The notes: generated from the sequence alone by a model not told the origin. Shown: positions 1 through 10,055, counted from the stretch's first letter. The stretch: 64,000 nt of DNA from Leptolyngbya sp. SIOISBB (GCA_010671905.1 JAAHII010000001.1:2294001-2358000), one strand, 5' to 3'. Numbers and translations: made by a program.

Positions 1-1123
1 CCAAATCGAGATGATGATTTTCCGCCCCACCCAACTCATTTAGCAGGTGATAAAGGTTGGTGCCATAGAGTTGACTCGCCTGATTGGCCATCCGGCTCAC
101 CAAGTCAGTCAGGCCCACAATTTTGACCCCGTTGTGGTCATAGATTTCGTGGGGACGGGTCAGTTCGCAGTTACCGCCTTGCTCAGCCGCCATATCCACC
201 ACGACCGATCCCGGCTTCATCGCCTCAACCATTTCTTGAGTGACTAATCGAGGCGCCGCCTTCCCGGGGATCAACGCGGTCGTAATGATGACGTCAACGT
301 CTACCGCTTGCTGGGCAAACAGGGCCATTTCTGCCGCAATAAATGCCGGACTCATAACCTTGGCATAACCGCCAGAGGATTCTCCTCCCTCGTCCGCAAA
401 GTGCAGTTCCAAAAACTCGGCGCCGAGGCTTTGCACTTGCTCTTTGACCGAAGGGCGCGTGTCAAACGCGCGCACGATCGCGCCTAATCCCCTCGCGGTG
501 CCAATCGCAGCCAGCCCCGCGACTCCGGCCCCAATCACCAGTACCTTACAAGGGGGAATTTTGCCCGCAGCGGTGATTTGGCCAGTAAAGCCGCGCCCAA
601 ATTGGTTGGCGGCTTCAATGACGGCACGGTAACCCGCCAGGTTTGCCATGGAACTCAGGGCGTCGAGCTTTTGGGCTCGGGTGATGCGCGGCACCGCATC
701 CATGGCGATCGCTGTCGCCCCTTTGTGAGAGAGTTTCTCCAGTAGTTCAGGGTTTTGCGCGGGCCAGATAAAGCTCACCAACTTACCGCCTGGACGGAGC
801 AAATCAGTCTCGTCTTGATTGCTCCCCGGATGCCATAGAGGTGCCCGCACCTTCAGCACAATGTCGGCCTGGTTCCACAACTCGACGACATCATGCACGA
901 CATGACAACCAGCCGCTTGATAGGCGGCATCCGGAAAACTCGCTGCCACTCCTGCATCGGACTCGATCCAAACCTCAAATCCTAGCTTTTGCAGCTTCTG
1001 GGCAGTATCCGGTGTCGCTGCGACTCGGCGTTCTCCCTGAGCAATTTCCTTAGGAATCCCAATCCGCATCAATGGCTGAGACTCGGTCTTTGAAGCGCTA
1101 TCAGGCGCGATCGCAACTGTCAT
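1..1123 (-). CDS. pntA: NAD(P) transhydrogenase alpha subunit (partial, 3' end outside window)
   Basis: Reads leftward from the ATG at 1123-1121 and is still open at base 1, so about 374 codons are visible. PntA is the NAD(H)-binding subunit of the membrane transhydrogenase, which couples hydride transfer between NADH and NADP+ to proton flow. I see the family start IGIPKEIAQGERRVAATP, a Rossmann nucleotide loop GAGVAGLAAIGTARGLGA, and a late MAAEQGGNCELT segment. An upstream GAGGAGA, about 6 bases before the ATG, fits a ribosome site and supports this start. Many cyanobacteria encode the PntA membrane part as a separate small subunit; that region lies outside the window. Alanine dehydrogenase is related, but the length and late motifs favour PntA. 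Confidence 0.92.
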   Translation of the reverse strand, partial: MTVAIAPDSASKTESQPLMRIGIPKEIAQGERRVAATPDTAQKLQKLGFEVWIESDAGVAASFPDAAYQAAGCHVVHDVVELWNQADIVLKVRAPLWHPGSNQDETDLLRPGGKLVSFIWPAQNPELLEKLSHKGATAIAMDAVPRITRAQKLDALSSMANLAGYRAVIEAANQFGRGFTGQITAAGKIPPCKVLVIGAGVAGLAAIGTARGLGAIVRAFDTRPSVKEQVQSLGAEFLELHFADEGGESSGGYAKVMSPAFIAAEMALFAQQAVDVDVIITTALIPGKAAPRLVTQEMVEAMKPGSVVVDMAAEQGGNCELTRPHEIYDHNGVKIVGLTDLVSRMANQASQLYGTNLYHLLNELGGAENHHLDL

Positions 1124-2936
1124 AAACTCATTCTCCTCATGTTCTGAATCTGTTTGTTCTAGCGTGCTCTCAAGAGCATCTCTGGACTCTGGAACCAACT
1201 TAATTACCGCTTCGAGGCGCGTAACAGGCGTTGGATGCTCTAGTGTGGTGGCGTCACCAGATGCCCTGTTCTCCCAGGTGAAGTGGGCGTTCCATATGCA
1301 CCATATGCCCCAGAGAACACCCACCCTCAAAGTAGATATCGATCAACACTGCGGTTCAAAAAGATTGTCAACTCAACAGGGTTACGACTGAACTCAATCA
1401 AAAATTGAACCTTAAATTATCTGCAATCTCACTGCTAACTGTGGCCATGCCAAGCGTAGTCAGCAAAGCGCTTAAGCCAGCGACTCACTTGCCGTGCAAT
1501 ATGCAGAAATCATCATGAACTGATACTTCTTCATATTCAGATACAAAAGACCATTAAAACAATGGCGCGAGTGACTCGTTTTTAACGCGGTAAAAAGGAA
1601 ATCGAAATGTTGATCAGCCTTTTTTTACATTGTGGAGGGATTTGATGACGTTTCAACGAGCCTGAGTATACGGAACTTAACCTTCTCAGGCGTAGATGTC
1701 GTTAATGTGCAGGGCATTAACGACATCTATGCCCCCAGCATCAATCTGCTTTCCCAGCAGAGGACACGTAGAGATCAAGTTGATGGAACTATCGCAATAT
1801 GGCTGAAACGCTTTGCTCAAGGGATTTTGGTGATCTGGCGCGATGGCCGGTTTGTAGATTTGATGTGGCCTGCCTAAGTTACTTGGGGACTCCTGTTGAT
1901 CAGTGATAGAGCTGCTGCAAAAAGTCAACTAATGTTGGGAGCGTAGGACTCAGTTCAGCTAGTTAAACATGGGGCGAAGTATTATCCTCTAGCAGGATAA
2001 ATAATTTTGCACGCTTCTAGATTTCCGTTCTTAAGAATAAGACGCGGTTGCGTTTGATTTGATCTAATTTTAAAAATTTCCTTGTTGAATTTTCAGATGA
2101 ATTCTGGAAGTTTCAAATGATTTTTACATAATGTATGGTCTTTGTATCTCATGCTTTAGAGTTTCCTGAATTTAGTTCAGTTTAAATCTCTTTGGACTGA
2201 GAAAATTTGCTGTCTCATCGTTTGCATGTCAAGCATGATTGCAACTCTTGGAAACTGTTTGGAAGGGGCTCTAGAGTCCTGAGAGGTCCAGCCCTGAGTC
2301 ATTTTCGAGGTCAGTGATCTCGGTTGGCAATATTGAAGAAGCGAGCCTGTATCAGGCTATTAGTGGTATTGATGTGAGTCAATTGGGGATAACGAGTCTA
2401 GTGCAGCGTCAAGACTTGAGGATTCAGCTTGATAGTTCCTGCAATGCTTGTCACGTAAGGTCTCCAGCAGGAAGCGACTCGAAGATCTAGTATTGGCAGG
2501 GCACTATACCTAAATGGTGTTTTAGTCCAGGCCAACGTCAGAAATGATTTGTCGTTCCATGAGTGGGCGAGTGAGTACTTTAGTTAGGCAGTCGGTGGTT
2601 GCCGATGCTCCACTTCTTGCCCCCTACATCTCCGGATTTTGGAAGAGGCTGAAGTGCGATCGCGAAAATTTTCTCTGCAAGAAAAATACGGCTGGCTAAT
2701 GGCTCATAATTATTGTTCTTCAACCAAGAGTCGCTGATGCTAGAATCGCAACTTATGAAATAGTGATAAGGATCACTTGAGCTAAAGTCGCTGCCGATCA
2801 GACGGCGAACAAGGCATTGGGTTGTGCCTGCTAAGCAATTTATTTGAGTGGACACTTTTAAGAGAGGCTGCTCGTCATTGCTGCCAAGCTGTCATTGAGC
2901 ACACAATATCAAAGCAAGGGATTTTGGGAGGTTTTT
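1124..2936. other. Gene-poor intergenic stretch of 1.8 kb
   Basis: No convincing gene was found here. Short open frames exist (for example 1632-1877 plus, 1686-1928 minus, 2580-2855 minus) but none resembles a known family or has a good ribosome site, and two of them overlap on opposite strands across a hairpin. The stretch is more AT-rich around 2000-2200 than its neighbours. It separates pntA, transcribed leftward, from the DUF2808 gene, transcribed rightward, so promoters for both should lie inside it. The only distinct structure is the inverted repeat at 1693-1729. Confidence 0.6.
1693..1729. repeat. Perfect 15-bp inverted repeat with 7-base loop
   Basis: Left arm TAGATGTCGTTAATG (1693-1707) and right arm CATTAACGACATCTA (1715-1729) are exact reverse complements around the loop TGCAGGG. 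There is no U-run on either side, so it is not a standard Rho-independent terminator. It could be an RNA hairpin, a protein-binding palindrome or the remnant of a small mobile repeat. Confidence 0.75.
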
Positions 2937-3488
2937 ATGTCACCTAAGCGTTGGCTGCATCGAGGTTTGATGGGACTGTTGGCCGCTTCGGGGCTGGCAA
3001 TCGCTGGTAGCAGCGCGATCGCTCAAACCACAGATGGTTTTACCATTTTTGGCGGGGTTGAGGCACAATACCGCCTCGGTTACTTCATTGACAACAACGA
3101 GCGCCGCAGTAATGATGCTCGCTACTACCTGCGGGTTGCTGGCCGTAAGGTCAGTGGCGAAATTTTAGAACTCTTTATTACCTACCCACAAGAATTTGAG
3201 GATGAAGGTGGGCATTTTGATAAAACTCGCATTGAACTGCGTGAAGGAACCGGGCGAGGCGGAGCCACCATTGAAGTTGATGAAATCATCATCGACCAAG
3301 AAGCAAATGTTTTCGAGATTTATCCTTCAGAGCCGCTACAACCCAACAGCAGTTTTGTCGTTGTCCTGCATGACGTGCGTAATCCCAATCGTTACGGTAA
3401 CCGATATTTCTTTTTAGATGCGCTATATCAAGGTGCGCCTCTACAAGATTTTGTCGGGGTCTGGCCCATAGAAGTGGCGGCTGAATAA
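2937..3488 (+). CDS. DUF2808 domain secreted protein
   Basis: A 183-residue protein. The ATG at 2937 is chosen because GGGAGG lies 5 bases upstream and a signal peptide follows directly; an upstream TTG at 2895 in the same frame lacks these. Residues 1-30 form a signal peptide (basic WLHRG, hydrophobic LMGLLAASGLAIAG) ending in SSAIAQ, a plausible cleavage site after AIA. The rest matches the cyanobacterial DUF2808 family, with YYLRVAGRKVSG, LELFITYP and a late SSFVVVLHDVRNPNRYG. The family is thought to be exported; its function is unknown. A strong terminator follows at 3549-3589, so this is probably a single-gene transcript. Confidence 0.85.
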   Translation: MSPKRWLHRGLMGLLAASGLAIAGSSAIAQTTDGFTIFGGVEAQYRLGYFIDNNERRSNDARYYLRVAGRKVSGEILELFITYPQEFEDEGGHFDKTRIELREGTGRGGATIEVDEIIIDQEANVFEIYPSEPLQPNSSFVVVLHDVRNPNRYGNRYFFLDALYQGAPLQDFVGVWPIEVAAE

Positions 3489-3548
3489 TTTGGCCTCTGA
3501 ATGCATAGCGCGTTCGACTCGTTCTGAAACCCAGGTTAGTGATTCATC

Positions 3549-3589
3549 GTCGCCGGATGCTTAAACTTGCATTCGGCGACTGCTTTTTT
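3549..3589 (+). terminator. Rho-independent terminator after DUF2808 gene
   Basis: Arms GTCGCCGGATGC (3549-3560) and GCATTCGGCGAC (3569-3580) pair over 12 bases with one G-U pair and an 8-base loop, followed by a T6 run at 3584-3589. It separates the DUF2808 gene from the rpmH cluster. Confidence 0.88.
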
Positions 3590-3782
3590 GGCCAGCTCAA
3601 TTCGGCCTTATTACAGAATGTGTGCCCGTTCTCAGGGGCAACGATGCCGCATTTGCAGCTAGAAACCGCTTTCGTCACCCAAGGCTTTAATGTTAGGATT
3701 CTAAACTGCGCCTTAAAAGGCATGCTGGCGGCATACCTTGAGTAATAGCTGGCTGATGGACTGAAAGGGAAGATTATCAGAG

Positions 3783-3920
3783 ATGACAAAAAGAACATTA
3801 GGCGGAACTAACCGCAAGCAAAAGCGCACTTCCGGCTTCCGGGCACGGATGCGTACTGCCACTGGGCGTCGAGTTATTCGCTCTCGTCGTCGTCGAGGCC
3901 GAGCCCGTCTCGCTGTCTAG
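3783..3920 (+). CDS. rpmH: 50S ribosomal protein L34
   Basis: A 45-residue, very basic protein: [19 protein letters not shown] followed by [20 protein letters not shown]. This is the classic L34 pattern, and TKRTLGGT is the usual cyanobacterial start. L34 is a small component of the large ribosomal subunit. It begins the conserved order rpmH, rnpA, PH-domain protein, yidC, R3H protein, DUF177, all on the plus strand, which fixes its identity. Confidence 0.97.
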   Translation: MTKRTLGGTNRKQKRTSGFRARMRTATGRRVIRSRRRRGRARLAV

Positions 3921-4016
3921 GCGGCAGCAACTGCTCGTGCCCAAGAGCGTAAGGTCACAGTTGTGCGCTTTAACTGATTTGTTTAATAGGCTTCGGAACT
4001 AGAGCCGGAGGCACAG

Positions 4017-4382
4017 GTGGCTTTACCTAAGCAGTATCGACTAACGAGTACCAAAGAGTTTGCGCAAGTTTATCAGGCGGGCAGACAGGCTTCGACGAAG
4101 CATCTCGTCGTTAAACGCATGAAGTCGCCAGGGGGGCAGCCAAACCATGGATGCTCTCGTTTTGGGATAACCATCAGTCAAAAAGTCAGTAAACAGGCCG
4201 TGATTCGCAATCGGCTCAAGCGCCAAATCCGGGCAGCATTGCAAACGCTGGTGCCCCGATTGCGGTCGGATCTCTGGATTGTGATTATCTTGCGGAGTGC
4301 GGCTATCGAATGCGACTACTGGCAATTTCTGCAAGAATTAGAGCAGTTATTTTTAGAGCTTGAGGTATGTGATGGGCATTAA
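4017..4382 (+). CDS. rnpA: Ribonuclease P protein component
   Basis: A 121-residue basic protein starting at GTG 4017, just downstream of GCCGGAGGCA, which contains a good GGAGG ribosome site. It is the protein cofactor that helps RNase P RNA cut 5' leaders from pre-tRNA. Family signatures visible are the N-terminal LPKQYRLTSTKEFAQVYQAG, the central RFGITISQKV and the RNA-binding RNR motif in AVIRNRLKRQIRAAL. The end overlaps the next gene by 11 bases, indicating translational coupling. The long rpmH-rnpA gap (96 bases) is usual in bacteria. Confidence 0.97.
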   Translation: MALPKQYRLTSTKEFAQVYQAGRQASTKHLVVKRMKSPGGQPNHGCSRFGITISQKVSKQAVIRNRLKRQIRAALQTLVPRLRSDLWIVIILRSAAIECDYWQFLQELEQLFLELEVCDGH

Positions 4383-4767
4383 AGAGGAGGTCTTTTACGA
4401 GGGTGGGCCGCATATTGGTGATCTCATCATTAATGGCTTGCTGGCCTTCACCTTGGTCTGCATTCCTTTAACCATAGGAGCAATCGTGCGGGCATTGTGG
4501 CTACGCTATCGCATTACCAATCGCCGGATCTCGATTACGGGAGGCTGGATGGGTCGCACCCGCTCTGACATTATTTATTCGGAAGTCAAGAAAGTAGTTA
4601 CCGTGCCACGCGGCTTCGGCCTGTGGGGCGATATGGTGGTGACCTTAAAAGATGGCAGCAAGCTAGAACTGCGAGCGATGCCAAACTTTCGCGAAACCTA
4701 TGACTATATTTCTGAACGATTATCTTCCAAAGCTAAAGCAGCCAGTGGGGCGATCGGTGGCAATTAA
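4372..4767 (+). CDS. PH domain-containing membrane protein
   Basis: Starts at ATG 4372 inside the end of rnpA, with GAGG 6 bases upstream; 131 residues. A hydrophobic segment (LIINGLLAFTLVCIPLTIGAIV) precedes a bacterial PH-like domain with YRITNRRISITGGWMG, SDIIYSEVKKVVTVPRG and a GDMVVTLKDGSKLELRAMP strand. Cyanobacteria keep this gene between rnpA and yidC, which suggests a role at the membrane with the insertase, but its biochemical job is unknown. Confidence 0.85.
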   Translation: MGIKEEVFYEGGPHIGDLIINGLLAFTLVCIPLTIGAIVRALWLRYRITNRRISITGGWMGRTRSDIIYSEVKKVVTVPRGFGLWGDMVVTLKDGSKLELRAMPNFRETYDYISERLSSKAKAASGAIGGN

Positions 4768-4918
4768 AAATCGCATAAATCCGTATCGCTTTAGGGTGAA
4801 AACCGTAAACTCACTCAGCTTTTAGTGACATAGGCTAGGGCTAAGTTGCCAAATGGGTTTCAGATAGACCCACTGAGCGTTACCCTAGAAAAGGCTTACG
4901 GCAATCCGGACGTAGTTA

Positions 4919-6106
4919 TTGAGCAGGCCCATCGAGGTAGAGCGCGAATGGATTTTTGGTATCGGTTTTCTTTCCAACAACATCATGTTGCCAATCCTGG
5001 ATTTTTTTTACGGGGTTGTGCCGAGTTACGGATTAGCAATTGTGGCTCTCACCTTAGTGATCCGGTTTGCCCTGTATCCGCTAAACGCTGGGTCAATTCG
5101 TAATATGCGGCGGATGAAAGTGGCTCAGCCAGCCATGCAGAAACGTGTCAAGGAAATTCAAGAGCGCTACAAGGACGATCCCCCCAAACTGCAAGAGGAG
5201 ATGAGTCAGGTCTATAAGGAGTTTGGCAATCCGTTAGCGGGCTGTTTCCCGGTCTTGCTGCAGATGCCCATTCTGTTTGCCTTATTTGCCACCCTCCGGG
5301 GGTCGCCGTTTGCCGATGTCGCCTATCCGGTTAATCTGCAGGTCTTGCCTTCTGACAAGATTGAGCAGGTGCAGCCTCAAGCCTTCTCGACCTCTCCTAA
5401 AAGCATTTATGTGACCGACGGCGTGCATTTCCCCATGTCGGTAGTCATTCCTGGCGGTAATCGTTTAGCCGTTGGTGAGAGAACCGACTTTCGGATTCAG
5501 GACGATCAAGGCGAGTCGTTGAATCAATTGGTTAGCGAGCATGACCGAGCCTATTCTCTAGAACCTTACGTTGAGGTCACGAAAGGCAAAGAACTAATCA
5601 ACATAGATGAATCGGGCAATATTGAGGCGATCGCTCCAGGTGATGTGACTTTACAGGTCAAGGTGCCGGGACTCGCATCGAATAAAGGCTTCTTATTTAT
5701 CGAAGCTTTGGGACGCGTCGGCGTCCGTGGCGATGACGGTGCCATCCATTGGGATATCTTGCTCATGGTGCTGACCTTTGGGGTGAGTCTCTATGTGAAC
5801 CAATTGCTCTCTGGTCAGGGAGGCTCCAGTAGTGATAACCCTCAACAGGCCGCCATCAATAAGTTCACGCCCATCATCTTCTCGGGTATGTTCTTATTCT
5901 TCCCCCTACCAGCTGGGGTGTTGATGTATATGGTGATTGCCAACATCTTTCAGACCTTACAGAGCTTTATTCTGTCTAGGGAGCCTTTGCCTGAAAATCT
6001 GCAAAAGATTGTGGATGCGCAGGCGGTTAGCGAGTCTGGTGATGATGGTCGCAAAACGCTCCCCTTTGAACCCAGTCGCTCTAAGAAGAAAAAGAAGGCA
6101 TCGTAG
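4919..6106 (+). CDS. yidC: Membrane protein insertase YidC (start region disrupted)
   Basis: YidC/Alb3-type insertase that places proteins into plasma and thylakoid membranes. It has the conserved first membrane helix with [20 protein letters not shown] carrying the key Arg, [19 protein letters not shown], a long loop typical of cyanobacterial YidC (residues about 140-290), then [33 protein letters not shown] and a lysine-rich tail. The open frame can begin only at TTG 4919, which has no ribosome site. The ATG at 4948 has GAGG 10-14 bases upstream and would give the family start [11 protein letters not shown] if the T5 run at 4953-4957 were T4. An extra T is therefore likely, real or a sequencing error. 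Confidence 0.93.
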   Translation: MSRPIEVEREWIFGIGFLSNNIMLPILDFFYGVVPSYGLAIVALTLVIRFALYPLNAGSIRNMRRMKVAQPAMQKRVKEIQERYKDDPPKLQEEMSQVYKEFGNPLAGCFPVLLQMPILFALFATLRGSPFADVAYPVNLQVLPSDKIEQVQPQAFSTSPKSIYVTDGVHFPMSVVIPGGNRLAVGERTDFRIQDDQGESLNQLVSEHDRAYSLEPYVEVTKGKELINIDESGNIEAIAPGDVTLQVKVPGLASNKGFLFIEALGRVGVRGDDGAIHWDILLMVLTFGVSLYVNQLLSGQGGSSSDNPQQAAINKFTPIIFSGMFLFFPLPAGVLMYMVIANIFQTLQSFILSREPLPENLQKIVDAQAVSESGDDGRKTLPFEPSRSKKKKKAS

Positions 6107-6112
6107 GCGGCT

Positions 6113-6613
6113 ATGGAAAATCCAGAAAAGTTAGGCATTGAGTGGTTAGAGTCTTTGCTCAAGCATCAAGGAGTCGGAGCTCCGGTTGCGGCCACGTTGA
6201 CAGAAGACGAATTTGGGGCCAGTTGTTGGCTCACCATTCAAGACGATGGTCTGTCTGAAGAACAGGTCAGTGCTTTGATTGGGGATAAAGGGCATTCCCT
6301 AGATGCGCTTCAATATCTGGCGAATACGACCCTTAATTTGGGGCGATCGCCAGAAGAGCAACAGCCTTACACTATTGAACTAGCCGGGCATCGGGCTAAG
6401 CGGAAAGCCGAATTGGTTGCTTTAGCCACCGAAGCTGCAGAAACTGCCCAATCAACGGGTGAAGAGTTCGAAATTAGAGATTTGTCGTCGGCTGAACGAC
6501 GTCAGGTGCACCACTTTTTGGGCACTTATGACGGTCTAGAAACCTTTAGTCGGGGACGAGAACCTGATCGGCGATTGGTGGTGCGAGAGGCGTCAGCTGA
6601 AGAGTCATCCTAA
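6113..6613 (+). CDS. jag: KH-R3H RNA-binding protein (Jag/KhpB type)
   Basis: A 166-residue protein six bases after yidC. A KH-like region around residues 55-75 has the GDKG loop in LIGDKGHSLDALQYLANT, and a C-terminal R3H domain follows with LSSAERRQVHHFL (Arg-x3-His). The N-terminal Jag_N domain of Firmicutes is missing, as usual in cyanobacteria. Jag/KhpB proteins bind RNA and have been linked to cell division and envelope control. The position downstream of yidC is conserved across many bacteria. Confidence 0.88.
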   Translation: MENPEKLGIEWLESLLKHQGVGAPVAATLTEDEFGASCWLTIQDDGLSEEQVSALIGDKGHSLDALQYLANTTLNLGRSPEEQQPYTIELAGHRAKRKAELVALATEAAETAQSTGEEFEIRDLSSAERRQVHHFLGTYDGLETFSRGREPDRRLVVREASAEESS

Positions 6614-6657
6614 CCACTCCCATGAGGAGTCGCTTAGTCGAGTTCGGAAAGGAAGCA

Positions 6658-7182
6658 ATGCAGGCAATTTACATTCCGCATCTACTCAATGCCCCTAACC
6701 GAACGCGATCGCTGCAGTTTGAAACGACCTTCGCGAACTTGGCGACGCTCACTCCAGTCAGGGCCGAGGTTTCGGTGCGTCATGGCACCACGTTTTTAGA
6801 GGTCAAGGGCACGGCATCAACGATTGTGACGCTCACGTGCGATCGCTGTTTGCAGCAATATAACCATCGAGTTGGGGTCAATGCCCAGGAGATCATTTGG
6901 CTGGATGAGGCCGCTGCAACCGCTCAAGGTTTGCCATTAGAGCAGGAGGTCAGTCCGGAAGAATTAGTCGAAAGCCTCTCTCCCTATGGTCATTTCGAGC
7001 CCGAAACCTGGATTTACGAGCAGATTTGTCTACAGCTTCCCCAGCGCCAAATTTGTGATCAGAATTGCCAAGGATTGCAGGTTGAAGAATCACCATCCCC
7101 GCAATCAACGATTGATGAACGTTGGTCGGCGTTGGAAGCACTCAAGCAGCAGCTTGCGGGTGATGAATATCAAGCTAATTAA
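6658..7182 (+). CDS. YceD/DUF177 family protein
   Basis: The ATG at 6658 is preferred over 6622, because AAAGGAAG lies just upstream and MQAIYIPHLL is the normal family start; 174 residues. DUF177 (YceD) proteins are linked to ribosomal RNA accumulation and, in plastids, 23S rRNA processing. Two cysteine pairs are visible: LTCDRCLQQYNH and RQICDQNCQG, the typical pair for the cyanobacterial branch and possibly metal-binding. An acidic middle segment (SPEELVESLSPYG) separates them. It is the last member of the rpmH-yidC cluster. Confidence 0.85.
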   Translation: MQAIYIPHLLNAPNRTRSLQFETTFANLATLTPVRAEVSVRHGTTFLEVKGTASTIVTLTCDRCLQQYNHRVGVNAQEIIWLDEAAATAQGLPLEQEVSPEELVESLSPYGHFEPETWIYEQICLQLPQRQICDQNCQGLQVEESPSPQSTIDERWSALEALKQQLAGDEYQAN

Positions 7183-7240
7183 CGAGTCAGAATTCACGTT
7201 TTGAGGGAGAGCCCCTGCAACTTGAGGCAATGAATCAACC

Positions 7241-8759
7241 ATGAGCTTTCAGGACGAACTCTTACTGCTGCTACGGGCCCGCTATCCCGTCGTCTATATC
7301 GCCACGCTAGAGGAAGAGCGCGTTGAGCAAGCGATCTCGGCCAGTGCCCAACAACTCAATAACCGCAATGTCTACACCTGGGACTTTGTAGATGGCTATC
7401 AGGGTAATCCGAATGATGCTGGGGTGGCCCGTCGCAATCCCCCTACAGGCACTGGAACATATTGAAAAGCTGCCAGAGTCGGTGGCGGCATTATTTGTCC
7501 TGCGAGACTATCATCGCTTCCTTGATGATGTGGGGATCTCTCGGAAGTTACGCAATCTCTCGCGGCGTCTGAAATCTCAAGCCAAAAATATTTTGCTGCT
7601 GGCCCCGCAAGTCCAGATTCCCGATGATTTGGCCGAGACCGTCACGGTCGTCGAATTTGCCTTGCCGGATGTCGATACCATTCACACTGAAGTGACCCGG
7701 CTGTTAGGCAGCTTAAATGTGCGGCTTTCCCCAACTGATTTGGATGCCCTAGTGCAGTCTTGCCAGGGCCTTTCGATCGAGCGGATTCGGCGGGTGCTGG
7801 CTCGCGGCATTGCGGCTCACGGTACCTTTCGCTCTGATGATATTGAGCTGGTCCTGGAAGAAAAGCGTCAGACCATTCGCCAGACCCAGATTCTTGATTT
7901 TTATCCGGCCAAGGAACAGATTTCTGAGATCGGCGGGCTCGATAATCTAAAAGATTGGTTGCTGCGGCGCGGTAACGCTTTTTCAGAAAAAGCCCGACAG
8001 TATGGCTTGCCTTATCCCCGAGGGCTACTGCTCGTCGGTATTCAAGGTACAGGTAAGTCATTGACGGCTAAGGCGATCGCCCACCACTGGCACTTACCCC
8101 TGTTGCGGCTAGACGTCGGACGCTTGTTCGCCGGTCTGATTGGTGAGTCGGAATCTCGAACCCGCCAGATGATTCAGATCGCGGAGGCGTTAGCGCCCTG
8201 TATTTTATGGATTGATGAAATCGACAAGGCGTTTGCGGGAGTCGATGGACGCGGTGATTCCGGCACTAGCAGCCGCGTATTCGGGACGTTCATTACCTGG
8301 ATGGCAGAAAAGACTTCCCCAGTCTTTGTGGTCGCGACCGCCAACAACATTCAGGCTCTGCCCCCAGAACTGCTGCGCCGAGGACGCTTTGACGAGATTT
8401 TCTTTGTGGGGCTGCCAACCCAAGAAGAACGTAAAGCGATTTACGAGGTGCATCTCAGTCGTCTCCGGGCTCACAATTTGCAGAACTACGACTTAGAACG
8501 GCTCGCTTACGAAACGCCGAACTTTTCCGGTGCGGAAATTGAGCAGGCCATTATCGAAGCCATGCATATTGGCTTTAGTCAGGACCGCGACTTTGCCACC
8601 GATGACATTTTGGAAGCCGCCAGTCAAATCGTGCCCTTAGCCCGGACCGCCCAAGAACAAGTAGAAGCGTTACAAGCTTGGGCGGCAGCAGGCAAAGCAC
8701 GGCTAGCATCGCGGAGCTCGTTGAGCGATCGCCTCAAGCAACGCATGCAGCCCGACTAA
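7241..8759 (+). CDS. Ycf46-like AAA ATPase, apparent frameshift at 7439-7443
   Basis: Starts MSFQDELLLLLRARYPVVYI, the usual start of this cyanobacterial/plastid AAA family. The frame is lost at a C5 run (7439-7443): frame one ends in RRNPPTGTGTY, while the shifted frame continues IPLQALEHIEKLPES. With one C removed the protein reads RRNPLQALEHIEKLPES without a gap, about 505 residues. The intact part has Walker A GIQGTGKSLTAKAIA, Walker B ILWIDEID and the second-region-of-homology LLRRGRFDEIFFVGLP. Members resemble plastid Ycf46; the substrate is unknown. Probably functional if the extra C is a sequencing error. Confidence 0.88.
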
Positions 8760-8876
8760 GCATTCAGAAGGCTGAATTAAAGTGAGCAACTTAGACGGCG
8801 GCAAAGGTTGAGCATCCAGGCAACTGGCATGGATGAGTGGACCAGTGGAACAGCAACAGAAGCAGAGTCAAGTCCC

Positions 8877-10004
8877 TCACCGATCATCACCAGCGTCGTC
8901 ATGTGGCAAAACGGCGGCTGGAATTTCTAGGTGCCGACTGTCCGCAGCGGCGAGGAACTGGGATGTGGTGAGAATCTGTTCAACGGGGTAAACGCCGGGT
9001 TGTTTCATTTGACCGGACAATAGATATTCAGCAATGTAACCGGCACCGATACCAGCGGCGATCGCGGCACTGTCATGGACAAACAGACTGCGGTAGTAAA
9101 CGGTCTCACCGGCTTTTTGACCTTTTACATCACATCGCATGGCAACGCCAGTCCCGGTAAAGCGATCGCTCACGCCAGTCATCCAGTAACTGACTTGTGA
9201 TAAAAACTCCACTGTTCGCGGATGTTTGAGGACAGCGGCAGGCAATCCATGAGCGGTGAGCCAGGTGGCATGGTTGTAAAAGTCGGGTACGACGCCAAAC
9301 TTAGTTTTGACGGTCTTGAGGTCAAAGGAGGTTGGTAAGGTCATTGCTTCCGGCATATCGTACCAATACACGTGGGCATCACCATAAGGCTGAGAAAAGG
9401 TGAGCTTTTCGCGCTCTGTATAGGGCTGAACGGATCGCCATTGGCTCTCTATCCAGGCATCAAAAGGATGCTGCAGTCCCAAAAAAGTCGTGCGCATGAC
9501 GGTCACTCCGGCCCCCCCGGAACCGGCCACGATGTAACTTAATTGCACCGATTCCGCCTGGTCAAGGGCTTCAATCCCCTGACGCGCCATACTGTTTGAG
9601 ATACCAGGAAACACGCCAGTGTTGACAATTGCCGTCACGCCAGCCGCTTGAGCGGCGTCTTGCCAAGCCAGCGCTTGGTGGGTAAAGCCTCGGTAATCAC
9701 TGACATCAAGATAGTTCACCCCTTCCTGAATGCAGGTTTGCAACACTTGAGTCGTGCGGTGGTGAAAGGGGCCAGCAGCATGGACAACTAAGTCAACGGC
9801 AGCGATCGCCTCACGCAGCGTTGCCAGATCCGACAAATCGAGTTGGAGGAACTGCGATCGCTGGCCGAGGTTATGGATGACCGCATGACCGCGTTGCCGA
9901 TGGCGACCGGTTAGCACCACATTTGCATCGGTGTGGGCCAGTACATCCCGGGCAATGCTGCTGCCAATGCGTCCCGTGCCGCCCACAATCAAGACTTTTG
10001 TCAT
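8877..10004 (-). CDS. Saccharopine dehydrogenase-like NAD(P)-binding oxidoreductase
   Basis: About 375 residues. The ATG at 10004 is chosen over a TTG 12 bases upstream. The N-terminus VLIVGGTGRIGSSIARDVL is a Rossmann loop (GGTGRIG), followed by DLSDLATLREAIAAVDLVVH and HAAGPF, as in the saccharopine dehydrogenase NADP-binding family. The middle contains NTGVFPGISN. These proteins act on diverse small molecules or lipids, so the reaction here is not known. It is transcribed toward and convergent with the AAA ATPase gene. Confidence 0.78.
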   Translation of the reverse strand: MTKVLIVGGTGRIGSSIARDVLAHTDANVVLTGRHRQRGHAVIHNLGQRSQFLQLDLSDLATLREAIAAVDLVVHAAGPFHHRTTQVLQTCIQEGVNYLDVSDYRGFTHQALAWQDAAQAAGVTAIVNTGVFPGISNSMARQGIEALDQAESVQLSYIVAGSGGAGVTVMRTTFLGLQHPFDAWIESQWRSVQPYTEREKLTFSQPYGDAHVYWYDMPEAMTLPTSFDLKTVKTKFGVVPDFYNHATWLTAHGLPAAVLKHPRTVEFLSQVSYWMTGVSDRFTGTGVAMRCDVKGQKAGETVYYRSLFVHDSAAIAAGIGAGYIAEYLLSGQMKQPGVYPVEQILTTSQFLAAADSRHLEIPAAVLPHDDAGDDR

Positions 10005-10055
10005 AACTCTTGTCAATAAGTATTCTCAGGCCTGATTTCCCCGCATCCTATCAGG

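Noticed and set aside
1632-1928. Two overlapping frames on opposite strands around the hairpin
   Set aside because: Both share sequence forced by the palindrome; no homology.
2580-2855. 91-residue minus-strand frame starting MSTQINCLAGTTQ
   Set aside because: No known domain and no ribosome site; likely chance frame in an AT-rich gap.
7241-7465. Separate 74-residue protein at the AAA start
   Set aside because: It is the N-terminus of the AAA ATPase broken by one base; not an independent gene.
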